Shown here: in pieces, positions 1-7,450 of the stretch
Numbering within the stretch: the first letter of the stretch is position 1
Layout: each line of letters starts with the position of its first letter
Assembly (NCBI GenBank): GCA_015057625.1
Contig: SVDZ01000002.1
Location: forward strand, 323,802 to 387,801
Source: Lachnospiraceae bacterium
GTDB taxonomy: Bacteria; Bacillota; Clostridia; Lachnospirales; Lachnospiraceae
Length of the DNA stretch: 64,000 bases
Reading direction: 5' to 3'
Notes under the pieces: generated by a model
Seen by the model: only the letters and a program-made list of their open reading frames with translations
What the model was told of the DNA's origin: nothing
Database searches by the model: none
Translations under genes and position numbers: made by a program

Positions 1-225
1 TTTGCATACATATTTTTTGACATGATAACTATGGAAAAAAAGTACTCTCACTCTTTCATCTATTTCTTTTATTTTCTTACTTCCGCACTTAGGACAAAAT
101 TCATGCTGATTCCATAATGCAGCCAATTCCTCATCTGCTGATTGATTATTTGTCAGTTCATTATCACTATCTTCTGCATGATTTGCAAAATTGTTCGGTG
201 AAGTATCGTTATTGTTTTTAATCAT
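1..225 (-). CDS. Zinc-ribbon protein, 3' end cut by window edge
   Basis: This reading frame opens with ATG at 225 and runs off the left edge, so only the first 75 codons are visible. An AGGAG Shine-Dalgarno lies just upstream and only 9 bases separate it from the prfH stop, so it is very likely the third gene of the rtcB-prfH operon. The first 40 residues are polar and Asn/Asp/Glu rich. They are followed by FCPKCGSKK, a zinc-knuckle half, and further on YVCK, which may start the second half. I do not recognise the family. A zinc-ribbon protein co-translated with RNA-repair genes could be an RNA- or ribosome-binding partner, but that is inference from position only. Confidence 0.6.
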   Translation of the reverse strand, partial: MIKNNNDTSPNNFANHAEDSDNELTNNQSADEELAALWNQHEFCPKCGSKKIKEIDERVRVLFFHSYHVKKYVCK

Positions 226-234
226 ATTTCTCCT

Positions 235-843
235 TTATAACACATTATTTATACTTGAAAGTAGCTTGAAATCCATGTTTTTGTAAACACGTACGGAATT
301 TCCACGTACAAGATTATTGTGCTCCTGCCATAAATCTTTCTTTTGCTTTTTCTTATGTTCCTCTTCTTTGTTTGTCAGAATTTCCTCGATTTTATATTCA
401 GCATTTCTATAATTTAGGTACTGGCTTCGTTCTGAAGTTGACGTAACAGTAATGCCTGTTGGAATATGCGTAAGTCTCACTCCGGTTTCCACTTTGTTTA
501 CATTTTGTCCGCCATTTCCACCACAGTGAAATCTCTCAAATTTGTATTCTTTCTTTCTGTTTATTTCTTGCATTTCAGGAATAACACTGACATCCACAAA
601 CCAGTTCTTTCTCTTGTGGTTTGGTCTGAAAGGACTTTTGCAGATCCATTGAATGCTGCCTTCCAAAAATGAAAGATCTGATTCGCTGGATAACAGTATT
701 GAAGAATAACATCCTTTTATTTGCCCGGGCTTATCAGATATTACTTCTATTCCTTCAAATTCCTTCATTAAACTGTCGGCAAGTTTTTTTACTGCCAATT
801 CACATTCAGCTGGTCCTTGCCCTGAACTTAACTGTATTAACAT
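235..843 (-). CDS. prfH: Peptide chain release factor H (PrfH)
   Basis: A 202-residue class-I release-factor-like protein. The catalytic GGQ loop (residues 111-113, within FHCGGNGGQNVNKVETG) is intact, followed by the conserved TGITVTSTSERSQ stretch. It lacks the domains that read stop codons in RF1/RF2, and its length fits PrfH. PrfH is thought to hydrolyse peptidyl-tRNA on stalled ribosomes whose decoding-centre rRNA has been cut, so that the paired RtcB can reseal the RNA. Here the ATG shares a base with the rtcB stop (TAATG), which indicates translational coupling. The identification is firm; the damage-repair role is family knowledge. Confidence 0.9.
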   Translation of the reverse strand: MLIQLSSGQGPAECELAVKKLADSLMKEFEGIEVISDKPGQIKGCYSSILLSSESDLSFLEGSIQWICKSPFRPNHKRKNWFVDVSVIPEMQEINRKKEYKFERFHCGGNGGQNVNKVETGVRLTHIPTGITVTSTSERSQYLNYRNAEYKIEEILTNKEEEHKKKQKKDLWQEHNNLVRGNSVRVYKNMDFKLLSSINNVL

Positions 844-1991
844 TACTTATCACCCCCTTTGAAATTATAGATAGGTGTAAGAATGTCGGTAATATGTACA
901 GTATCTTTTATGGCGTTTGCAATGTCATCAATATTTCTGTAGGCAAAAGGAGCTTCATCAAGTGTTGCAGAACCGATGCAGGAAGAATAAATACCTTTCA
1001 TTTCTTTTTTGTATGCAGATACAGTAAAATGAGATTTCACATCAGATCTGTTCATAATGCGTCCTGCTCCATGAGGTGCAGACTGATTCCATTCATCATT
1101 TCCAAGTCCGATTCCGAGAATAACACCATCTCTCATATTGATAGGAATGATTACTTTTTCGTCTTTTTTTGCAGATATTGCCCCTTTTCTTAGTATTGGT
1201 GCGTGAAACGCTTTAATAATTTCATCATCGCAGTCAATATAGTTATGAATGCATTCGTATCTGTCGATAATCTTCCACTTCATACCTTTTATTATTTCAT
1301 CTAGAATAATTTTTCTGTTAATAGAGGCAAATTGCTGTACAATCATTACATCATGAATATAATCATTGAGCAATTCATCTTCTAGATATGTCATTTCAAA
1401 TGGAATGTCTATTTCATTTTTGTGTAATGCTTCCTGTCCTCTTTTAATGTAATAATCTGTTACTTCTTTTCCAAGATGTCTGCTTCCTGAATGAATAATT
1501 ACATAAATATTGTTATTGCCATCTTTATCAATTTCAATAAAATGATTTCCACTACCAAGTGTGCCAAGGCTTAAGAGTGAGCGCTTTTCCTGAATGTGCT
1601 TGCCACATCTTAGATTAGAAAAATCAAAATTATCAGCAAACCTATGTACGTATTTTCTTATGTCAGTTCCGGATGGAATATTTTCTCTAATCAAAGAATC
1701 CATCTTTTTAAATTCAACATTTTTAGTTTTTATCTGAGCTAACAGCATTCCGCAGCCAATGTCATTTCCTAACAGATTAGGCATAAGCATTTTACCGATT
1801 GTTGAAGTAAAGCCAATTGTGCCAACGATACCCGGATGAACATCAGGCATAATGGCAATTTTTGTGTTTTCTGTTGTTTTGTTATCGCACAGCAATTGAA
1901 TCTGTTTGAGAGCATATGGCTCTATTGCTGTTTCGGCATTGTTTGTAGTAAATATATTTGCCGATGAATAAATTCCATTAATAATTTTCAT
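843..1991 (-). CDS. rtcB: RtcB-family RNA ligase (PrfH-linked type)
   Basis: A 382-residue RtcB-type 3'-phosphate/5'-OH RNA ligase. Visible metal-binding and catalytic motifs are GNDIGCGM (the Cys metal ligand), IHSGSRHLG (His ligand) and SAPHGAGRIM, which carries the histidine that becomes guanylylated in RtcB enzymes. The protein is shorter than E. coli RtcB, as in the RtcB2 type that travels with PrfH. It is the first gene of the operon and overlaps prfH by one base. Upstream lie a promoter, a 24-codon ORF and an intrinsic terminator (2106-2338), so expression is probably controlled by attenuation. Likely role: resealing cleaved 16S rRNA or tRNA. Confidence 0.93.
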   Translation of the reverse strand: MKIINGIYSSANIFTTNNAETAIEPYALKQIQLLCDNKTTENTKIAIMPDVHPGIVGTIGFTSTIGKMLMPNLLGNDIGCGMLLAQIKTKNVEFKKMDSLIRENIPSGTDIRKYVHRFADNFDFSNLRCGKHIQEKRSLLSLGTLGSGNHFIEIDKDGNNNIYVIIHSGSRHLGKEVTDYYIKRGQEALHKNEIDIPFEMTYLEDELLNDYIHDVMIVQQFASINRKIILDEIIKGMKWKIIDRYECIHNYIDCDDEIIKAFHAPILRKGAISAKKDEKVIIPINMRDGVILGIGLGNDEWNQSAPHGAGRIMNRSDVKSHFTVSAYKKEMKGIYSSCIGSATLDEAPFAYRNIDDIANAIKDTVHITDILTPIYNFKGGDK

Positions 1992-2047
1992 ATAATAATA
2001 AATCCTTTCAAATAAGTGTCTGACGCTAATGTAAATCGAGTAGGCTG

Positions 2048-2085
2048 CAAATAATAATTATTGTGTAAGCACAAATTATTATTTG
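2048..2085 (-). repeat. Perfect 12-bp inverted repeat in the rtcB leader
   Basis: The arms are caaataataatt (2048-2059) and aattattatttg (2074-2085). A second short pairing, tgtg/caca, lies inside the loop. On the minus strand this hairpin falls between the attenuator-like terminator and rtcB. No run of U follows it, so it is not an obvious terminator. It may stabilise the processed rtcB mRNA or be part of the leader switch; its role is unknown. Confidence 0.6.
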
Positions 2086-2101
2086 GCTTGTCGTGGATAA
2101 C

Positions 2102-2129
2102 AAAATAGCGCCTTTTTTCAAAGGCGCTA
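2102..2129 (-). terminator. Intrinsic terminator in the rtcB leader (attenuator)
   Basis: A perfect 10-bp stem (tagcgccttt 2106-2115 with aaaggcgcta 2120-2129) and a 4-base loop. On the minus strand it is followed by TTTTGTT. It sits 115 bases before rtcB and downstream of a promoter and short ORF. The 5' arm CGCCTTT can pair instead with AAAGGCG inside the short ORF (2215-2221), which would make a competing antiterminator. Confidence 0.8.
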
Positions 2130-2188
2130 AATATCACTATTAGAAATTATTAAACGGAATATAATTAAAAAATCCAATCTATGATTAA

Positions 2189-2263
2189 TTAGATTATACT
2201 AACGAGGATATCCACGCCTTTAGTTATTAAGTTAATGTCTGATAATGTATATGTATGTTTCAT
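2189..2263 (-). CDS. 24-codon leader ORF upstream of rtcB
   Basis: ATG at 2263 with a strong AAAGGAGG site 6 bases upstream; the peptide starts MKHTYTLSDINLITKG and ends in VDILVSII before TAA. It lies between a good promoter (2310-2338) and the intrinsic terminator (2106-2129). The codons AAA-GGC-GTG-GAT (about residues 15-18) overlap a segment that can pair both with the terminator 5' arm and with TATCCACG just after the terminator (2092-2099). This is the usual layout of ribosome-controlled attenuation. An alternative is a stand-alone small hydrophobic peptide with its own terminator. I recognise no family. Confidence 0.6.
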   Translation of the reverse strand: MKHTYTLSDINLITKGVDILVSII

Positions 2264-2309
2264 GGTATCCTCCTTTCAAATCCGGTTAACAGTTGCTTTT
2301 ACATTTGTG

Positions 2310-2338
2310 ATTGTAACAGTAATTATTAATAAATGCAA
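2310..2338 (-). promoter_or_regulatory. Promoter of rtcB leader
   Basis: Minus-strand TTGCAT (2333-2338), a 17-base spacer and TACAAT (2310-2315). Transcription would start about 45 bases before the leader ORF ATG. The -35 box begins only a few bases beyond the stop codon of the neighbouring membrane-protein gene. Confidence 0.7.
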
Positions 2339-2343
2339 TGCTT

Positions 2344-3210
2344 TTATTTTTTTGTAATTTCATATGAGTTTCTTTTTATATCTATCTCATAAATTGTTTT
2401 GTTATTATCTGAATCTTCCAAGATGAGATTGGTTTTTCCGCCCTTGCTGAATTCAGCTTGTATCGAGTAATCTTCTAAATTCTCATCATATTTAATGTAG
2501 ACTTTACCATATTTATTATCTTCTAAATAAACCTTGTAACTATCGTTAAATGTCGCTCCGGCTTCTCCCCCACTTACCAGTAATGTAGTGTTATATGTTG
2601 TTCTATCTAACAATGTTATAATTGTCATTATTATAATTAACGATAAGCTTATTATAAATCCGGAAATTCTTATTTTTTTATTATCAAAGATAAATAATGG
2701 GTAGATAATCATTGTAATTATACAAAATATTGCACTTAATAAATGATATGGGAAAAAGTATAATGTTTCGCCTAAATATGAGCCGTAATGAAATCCTAAA
2801 AATATTAACATTGGTGTTAAGATAAATAATAATCCCCACCATTTGTTTTTTTTCATATAGTATCCAATAAAGCCCATTGGCAAACAGGCGATTGTCCAAC
2901 CAATCCAAAATCTGTAATATGTAAAAAATAAATTACTGTGATTAATTAAATCTTGAACTATATACACCAGTGGTTGAGATATTAAAAAGAATACAAAACA
3001 TTTTAACGCAGAATCTTTTGCTGATTTACTGTTCATAATTATTAATATTCCAAACAAAATCCATACTTCAAAGGATATGGCAATATCTCTGAAAGATGTA
3101 TTTTCAGTATATGGCAGCATTGCCATAATGGCAGTATATACTCCGGCAATAATAGCAAATATAAATAATTTCTTCCAGGTTAAGTTAATTTCTCCAAATA
3201 ATTTTTTCAT
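2344..3210 (-). CDS. Multi-pass membrane protein of unknown function
   Basis: 288 residues. About seven hydrophobic segments cover residues 10-205, beginning with LFIFAIIAGVYTAIMAM and ending with IIISLSLIIIMTIITLL. A soluble, probably extracytoplasmic tail of about 80 residues follows and looks beta-rich (VYLEDNKYGKVYIKYDENL). I do not recognise the family with confidence. The ATG has a GGAG-type site just upstream (GGAGTACC), and the gene lies 25 bases after the nuclease lipoprotein gene, so the two are probably one transcript. No dedicated terminator is seen before the rtcB leader. Confidence 0.75.
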   Translation of the reverse strand: MKKLFGEINLTWKKLFIFAIIAGVYTAIMAMLPYTENTSFRDIAISFEVWILFGILIIMNSKSAKDSALKCFVFFLISQPLVYIVQDLINHSNLFFTYYRFWIGWTIACLPMGFIGYYMKKNKWWGLLFILTPMLIFLGFHYGSYLGETLYFFPYHLLSAIFCIITMIIYPLFIFDNKKIRISGFIISLSLIIIMTIITLLDRTTYNTTLLVSGGEAGATFNDSYKVYLEDNKYGKVYIKYDENLEDYSIQAEFSKGGKTNLILEDSDNNKTIYEIDIKRNSYEITKK

Positions 3211-3235
3211 AATGGTACTCCTATTTCTTTTTTAC

Positions 3236-4186
3236 TTATTTGTCTCCAAGACAGCGTTTGCATGGTTGGTATCCTTGTTCTTGTAATGCTCCAATGGAAC
3301 TTCTTACAGATTGTTTATTATGTTCAGCCATATCATCTATACTTTTACAAGTTGGTAAATGTATTTTTTTAGTGTTGGTATTGAGAATGTAGTTCTCCTC
3401 CTGCTCTTCTTCTGAGTTGGAGCTTTCGTTAGTTACTTCTTCTAAAAGATAACTGTCTCCGGTAGAATAATCAATATTTATACCTGGTTGAATGTTATAA
3501 CAAAATACATTAAAACAAATTGATTTACCATTATCTTCTACTGACCACGCCTCCATTTTGACACCTGTGGCAACGAGATTATCTCCTTCAAAAAACGGAG
3601 TTACCCTGTATAAAACATGGTTGTTTGTCGAACTGATGTAATCCAATACCTTTAGTTCGAAAATTGGCATTATTTTCTGATTCATATATCTGGTGCCGGT
3701 GATCAGATTGTTTACATTTGAGTTTTCGCCACAAAGACTAAATGCAATTAAATGACAACGATTATAAAGATACAAATCTTCGATAACCTCAGGATATTTT
3801 ATAGTGTGCCACCCGGATGGCTTAACATCTCCGATATCACCGCGTTCCTCTGTAGGCATTAGTTCCTTGCATACATTTGCAAATGCGGCGCCGCATCTTC
3901 CAAGAGAATCAAGATTGCTATAACGTTCAAATGCATCTGTGCAAGTTTTTTCTTTTTCATTGAATTCAGGGATATTGTTATTTAGTTCAATAAAATCATC
4001 GCCACTATATTTAGGTATGGATTGAGATATGCCATACGTATGATAATTAGTTGTTGTTTCTATAGTTGGTTCTATAATGGTTGTTTCTATTATTGTTACT
4101 GAAGTATTATTATTTACAGAAGATAATGAACATCCGGTTAGAATAATACTATTCAACAATAAGATACAGGTACATTTGAAATTCAT
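3236..4186 (-). CDS. DNA/RNA non-specific endonuclease lipoprotein with C-terminal Ada-like zinc site
   Basis: 316 residues. A lipoprotein signal with lipobox LTGC lies at residues 16-19, followed by a Thr-rich linker. The nuclease core spans about 85-220, with YNRCHLIAFSLCGENSNVNN, GTRYMNQ and a downstream FE..V..Y pattern typical of EndA/streptodornase-type His-Me finger nucleases. The usual DRGH is NRCH here, but the general-base His and the metal-binding Asn are present. The C-terminal 45 residues (YILNTNTKKIHLPTCKSI ... CKRC) look like the Ada-type metal-binding motif often found on secreted nucleases. Probably surface-anchored and used for DNA scavenging or uptake. Start supported by AGGAG. 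Confidence 0.85.
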   Translation of the reverse strand: MNFKCTCILLLNSIILTGCSLSSVNNNTSVTIIETTIIEPTIETTTNYHTYGISQSIPKYSGDDFIELNNNIPEFNEKEKTCTDAFERYSNLDSLGRCGAAFANVCKELMPTEERGDIGDVKPSGWHTIKYPEVIEDLYLYNRCHLIAFSLCGENSNVNNLITGTRYMNQKIMPIFELKVLDYISSTNNHVLYRVTPFFEGDNLVATGVKMEAWSVEDNGKSICFNVFCYNIQPGINIDYSTGDSYLLEEVTNESSNSEEEQEENYILNTNTKKIHLPTCKSIDDMAEHNKQSVRSSIGALQEQGYQPCKRCLGDK

Positions 4187-4208
4187 ATAACCACTCTCCT
4201 GATTCTTT

Positions 4209-4217
4209 ATTATAACA
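4209..4217 (-). promoter_or_regulatory. Extended -10 promoter of the nuclease gene
   Basis: Minus-strand TGTTATAAT (extended -10 with TATAAT at 4209-4214) lies about 25 bases upstream of the AGGAG/ATG of the nuclease gene. No clear -35 is visible, as is usual for extended -10 promoters. The rest of 4218-4439 holds no supported gene. Confidence 0.55.
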
Positions 4218-4439
4218 TATTTACACTACATGTATATTATTTTTAATAATCATATGTATTATCAAAAAAATACCATTCAACTATATTGAAAATCATCGCA
4301 TTTTTCTGCACTATATAAGAAGAAACATAAGTAATTATATGAGCGGAATTTATCATCTAATAATCTAATTTTTTAATAAGGAAAATAGTATATGAATTAT
4401 AAAATTTATGATAATAACTCTAACGATTTAGTTTTGTAC

Positions 4440-7010
4440 TTAAAATGTTATTATCAGGTGTTCATTTGCAATATCGTCAAATACCTCACATTTCTTTCCT
4501 GTTACATCATATACGTGTACAATACCTTCCAGCTCCTTAGAATTGTCAAATTCGGTCACAATATCATTGAAAACAGATAATTTTTCAGGCGCAAAATGAA
4601 GTGTTTTTTCATTGTGAAAAACTGCGGTATATAATATTTCGGCTTCAACTAAATCTTGGAAGATGTGGCTTCCGTATGATAATTCCGGGTTGTATCCGGC
4701 TGTGGTTTCTTCTACTTCGCATATTATTTCGTAAGCACTGATGTCTGAAAATGCAGTTGGCACTCCAAGTTCCGGAGATGATGTGCCAATGCGTCCCGGA
4801 ACAATTAGCATCATATGTTTATTTTGGTCGCGATACTGCCAGTTTATCTTTCCAACTAATTTTGCGACAAGGTCTTTGTTTTTGTAAGGCATATTGTAAT
4901 ATTTTATTGGGTCAACATATACAATCAGATCCAATTCGGTGGCTTTTGAGATTCCCATTGATGAGCCTTTGCTTTCAAGAAGTATTTTCTCTTTAGGAAT
5001 ATCTTTTGGAACTGCAGTGCCGGAACCTGTTTTTTGAATTTGTAGAGGACGACACTGCAGAAGGTCAACTGAATATTCACCGTTATCTGAGATGTTAATT
5101 GTAAATTCGGTGTCAACCGGATATTGATATTCATCCTGTATGCATTTGAGCATTCGTCTCATTTGTTCCATTAAAGTTTTATTTTCAACAAGACCTTTAC
5201 AGGAGATGAATTTGATATCTCTCCGTCTTCCCATTTCACGCAATCTCATTTCAGCATCATAGTCGTGCTCTAATAATATTTTATCCAGATATGAAGGCAT
5301 ATCAGGCTCTAATTGTTCAAGAGACAGCCTCTTTATCTTCTGCTCTGTCATATTGATTACTTCAGCTTTTCCCTGTGAAAATTTGTGTTTGTCTGCTGAA
5401 GATGAATAAGATGTTTTTTCAGGCATATCCAGATTTACAATTCTAGGATATGAACCTTCTGTTCTGTCTACTGCTGAAGTGCCAAGCCCCATTACTATTC
5501 TAAGCATGCCTGCTTTTGGATCGGTATCCTTCATTATTTTATACGGACTATAAGAGTAACCTACTCCTGCGGCGCATGGCATGTAATTAGAACCATAATG
5601 AGAGCCTGAAACTCGCTGAACCAATAACGCCATCTGTTCATCTCTCTTATCAAGTCCGCGTCTTTTACGATAATCAAGAGCAGAGAGGCTCATTGTACTT
5701 GAGTATACAGTTCTGATTGCATTTTCAAATTCTTCTAATCTCTTTTCGAGGCTGCCTCTGTTTGCACAGAATACAGACTCGTATTTCCCCGCAAATGCAT
5801 TGCCAAAACCATCTTCCAAAATACTGCTTGAACGTATGATATAAGGGTCCTGTCCATAATACTCAATTATTCTCTCAAACTGCTCGCGCATGGAAGTTGA
5901 AAATGAACCTTCTTTAATTTTATTTGCAAATTCTTCTGCAAGTTTAAAGAACCCATCTTCGGTTCTCTGTCTGATTCTTAAATCCCATAACCCGTTGTCA
6001 ACAATATATGTGTAATATAAATCTGAGCCAATATAAAATGAATCATGCGGCTCTAGTACCTCATCGATATCAGGCTCTTCATTTCTGATAATCGCCCTAG
6101 CCAATAGCATTCCACAAGATTTGCCACCTATCATACCTGTTCCGACCATATGGTCTCTTACTGCAAAATAGTCCTGAGGGGAGAAATGCTTTTTAACCAT
6201 TTCTCGCATTTTCTCATCTCGAGTCATCATAATATCGCACATTCGGTTACAGTATTTAGAAACATCCATACCGTTTTCCAAAAGCATTTTTGCTTTGTTA
6301 AAAAATCGGTCCCATGAATCGGAATACTGTTCCTGAGCAGAACGCTGTGCATTTCCTAAGGTTTGATAAAAACGGCTGGATTTTACACCGTCGAGAATTG
6401 GTCTGAAATACCCTGTATCAGGTTCAAAGGTATGGGGAAGAAACATAGTTTCAGAGTTTCTGTTCCAAACTTTTTCCGGACGTACATATATATTTCTATT
6501 GTCAGAATAGACATCAAAAAATAACTGAGTCGTATTAAGAATCTTGTTAATAGCCTGTACAGAATGTTTACCTCTAATAATCGGGAAAAAAGCCACCGTA
6601 TCCAGTATGAATAAAAACGGACAGGTTACTCTGAAAAAATTACCCATCATCAAATCTGTTGCCCATGCAGCCTGAAGATCAGACAAACAGTCAAAAACAT
6701 AAAAGGCATCTTTACCTTCCCGTTCAATTATATTGTGAATTTCAACGGTAAATGTTTCAAATCTGTGAGATAATGGAACATCTACTCTTTTCACTTCCGG
6801 ACATTCATCAATTAATGCTTCATGGTTGGCAAATCTGAAATATATGATATTTCGCTTATCTTTAATAGCCTGTCTGACATAAGGTTCCATAAACAGTTTG
6901 AATTCGGATAGATCTGATACACGCCATACCACATTATCACCGAGTCTTATAGAGTCAATTGCATCATCAAATTCGTTTATTCCACTTTTTATTTTGTCAA
7001 ATGCTGCCAT
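4440..7010 (-). CDS. PEP/pyruvate-binding (PPDK ATP-grasp) protein with degenerate RecA/KaiC-like N-terminus
   Basis: I take the ATG at 7010 (856 residues), which has AAAGGAAG upstream; an earlier ATG at 7040 lacks a ribosome site. Residues 1-190 resemble a KaiC/RecA-type domain (SGINEFDDAIDSIRLGDNVV), but the Walker A loop is missing. The centre (about 385-510) is a pyruvate-phosphate-dikinase ATP-grasp domain with IIRSSSILEDGFGNAFAGKY and ALLVQRV. The C-terminal part has PGRIGTSSPELGVP and GSHIFQDLVE. No swivelling phosphohistidine domain or PEP-binding barrel is present, so it is not a complete PPDK or PEP synthase. Substrate and role are unknown. A terminator-like hairpin lies in its upstream region. 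Confidence 0.8.
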   Translation of the reverse strand: MAAFDKIKSGINEFDDAIDSIRLGDNVVWRVSDLSEFKLFMEPYVRQAIKDKRNIIYFRFANHEALIDECPEVKRVDVPLSHRFETFTVEIHNIIEREGKDAFYVFDCLSDLQAAWATDLMMGNFFRVTCPFLFILDTVAFFPIIRGKHSVQAINKILNTTQLFFDVYSDNRNIYVRPEKVWNRNSETMFLPHTFEPDTGYFRPILDGVKSSRFYQTLGNAQRSAQEQYSDSWDRFFNKAKMLLENGMDVSKYCNRMCDIMMTRDEKMREMVKKHFSPQDYFAVRDHMVGTGMIGGKSCGMLLARAIIRNEEPDIDEVLEPHDSFYIGSDLYYTYIVDNGLWDLRIRQRTEDGFFKLAEEFANKIKEGSFSTSMREQFERIIEYYGQDPYIIRSSSILEDGFGNAFAGKYESVFCANRGSLEKRLEEFENAIRTVYSSTMSLSALDYRKRRGLDKRDEQMALLVQRVSGSHYGSNYMPCAAGVGYSYSPYKIMKDTDPKAGMLRIVMGLGTSAVDRTEGSYPRIVNLDMPEKTSYSSSADKHKFSQGKAEVINMTEQKIKRLSLEQLEPDMPSYLDKILLEHDYDAEMRLREMGRRRDIKFISCKGLVENKTLMEQMRRMLKCIQDEYQYPVDTEFTINISDNGEYSVDLLQCRPLQIQKTGSGTAVPKDIPKEKILLESKGSSMGISKATELDLIVYVDPIKYYNMPYKNKDLVAKLVGKINWQYRDQNKHMMLIVPGRIGTSSPELGVPTAFSDISAYEIICEVEETTAGYNPELSYGSHIFQDLVEAEILYTAVFHNEKTLHFAPEKLSVFNDIVTEFDNSKELEGIVHVYDVTGKKCEVFDDIANEHLIITF

Positions 7011-7040
7011 AGTTACACTTCCTTTCTCAAAAAATATCAA

Positions 7041-7081
7041 AATAAAAAAGGCGCAACATCACTATGTGATGAAACGCCTTT
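7041..7081 (-). terminator. Intrinsic terminator/attenuator upstream of the ATP-grasp gene
   Basis: Arms aaaggcg (7047-7053) and cgccttt (7075-7081), plus an inner catcac/gtgatg stem. On the minus strand a T-rich tract follows directly (TTTATTTTGATATTTTTT). It ends transcripts arriving from the right, or attenuates the ATP-grasp gene 31 bases downstream: a possible -10 (TATAAT, 7097-7102) lies just before it. Confidence 0.7.
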
Positions 7082-7175
7082 GTCTCATTTACTATAATTA
7101 TATGGTAACATTTGTATAAAGAAAAATAAAGTATATTACTTTATTTTCAATAGTAGTTTTCACTCCAGCATCAGT

Positions 7176-7196
7176 TTATATTTTTTCAAATACCAT
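7176..7196 (-). pseudogene. Remnant of a DUF4177-like gene (internal deletion)
   Basis: A strong AAAGGAGG site and ATG at 7196 are followed by only six codons, ending in the peptide VFEKI and TAA. The intact DUF4177-like gene at 15563-15817 ends with the same residues VFEKI. The 17 bases tatattttttcaaatac occur at both 3' ends, and both starts have the same kind of Shine-Dalgarno. The simplest reading is a copy whose interior was deleted, leaving its first and last codons. It sits at the opposite end of the duplicated BlaI/BlaR cluster from the intact copy. Confidence 0.5.
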
Positions 7197-7351
7197 GATA
7201 ATTTCCTCCTTTATTAAATTTCAGTATAAAAAATTAAGTATTTGGTTAAAAATTACAATCGCGGATAAGAAAAAAATATTCCTGCGATAATTGATACGAT
7301 TTGTAATGTGGACTGCGGTGATTTTTTGATACACCTAATCCTTATTACTAT

Positions 7352-7384
7352 TAAGAGTGGTGAAATATAATTCCACCACTCTTA
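7352..7384. terminator. Hairpin downstream of BlaR1-like copy 1
   Basis: An 11-bp inverted repeat (taagagtggtg 7352-7362, caccactctta 7374-7384) about 70 bases after the stop of the M56 gene at 7451. There is no strong U-run on either strand, so it is a weak terminator or an mRNA 3'-end stabiliser. The remaining non-coding sequence from 7082 to 7450 holds only the remnant gene noted at 7176 and nothing else I can support. Confidence 0.45.
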
Positions 7385-7450
7385 ACTGTTATTGTAGTTT
7401 GCGTCTAAATAATACAATTTTATTTTGATTCCACTGAATCCATCATATTA

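Noticed and set aside
4392..4580. 62-codon plus-strand ORF overlapping the end of the ATP-grasp gene
   Set aside because: No ribosome site, overlaps a real gene on the other strand, low-complexity composition.
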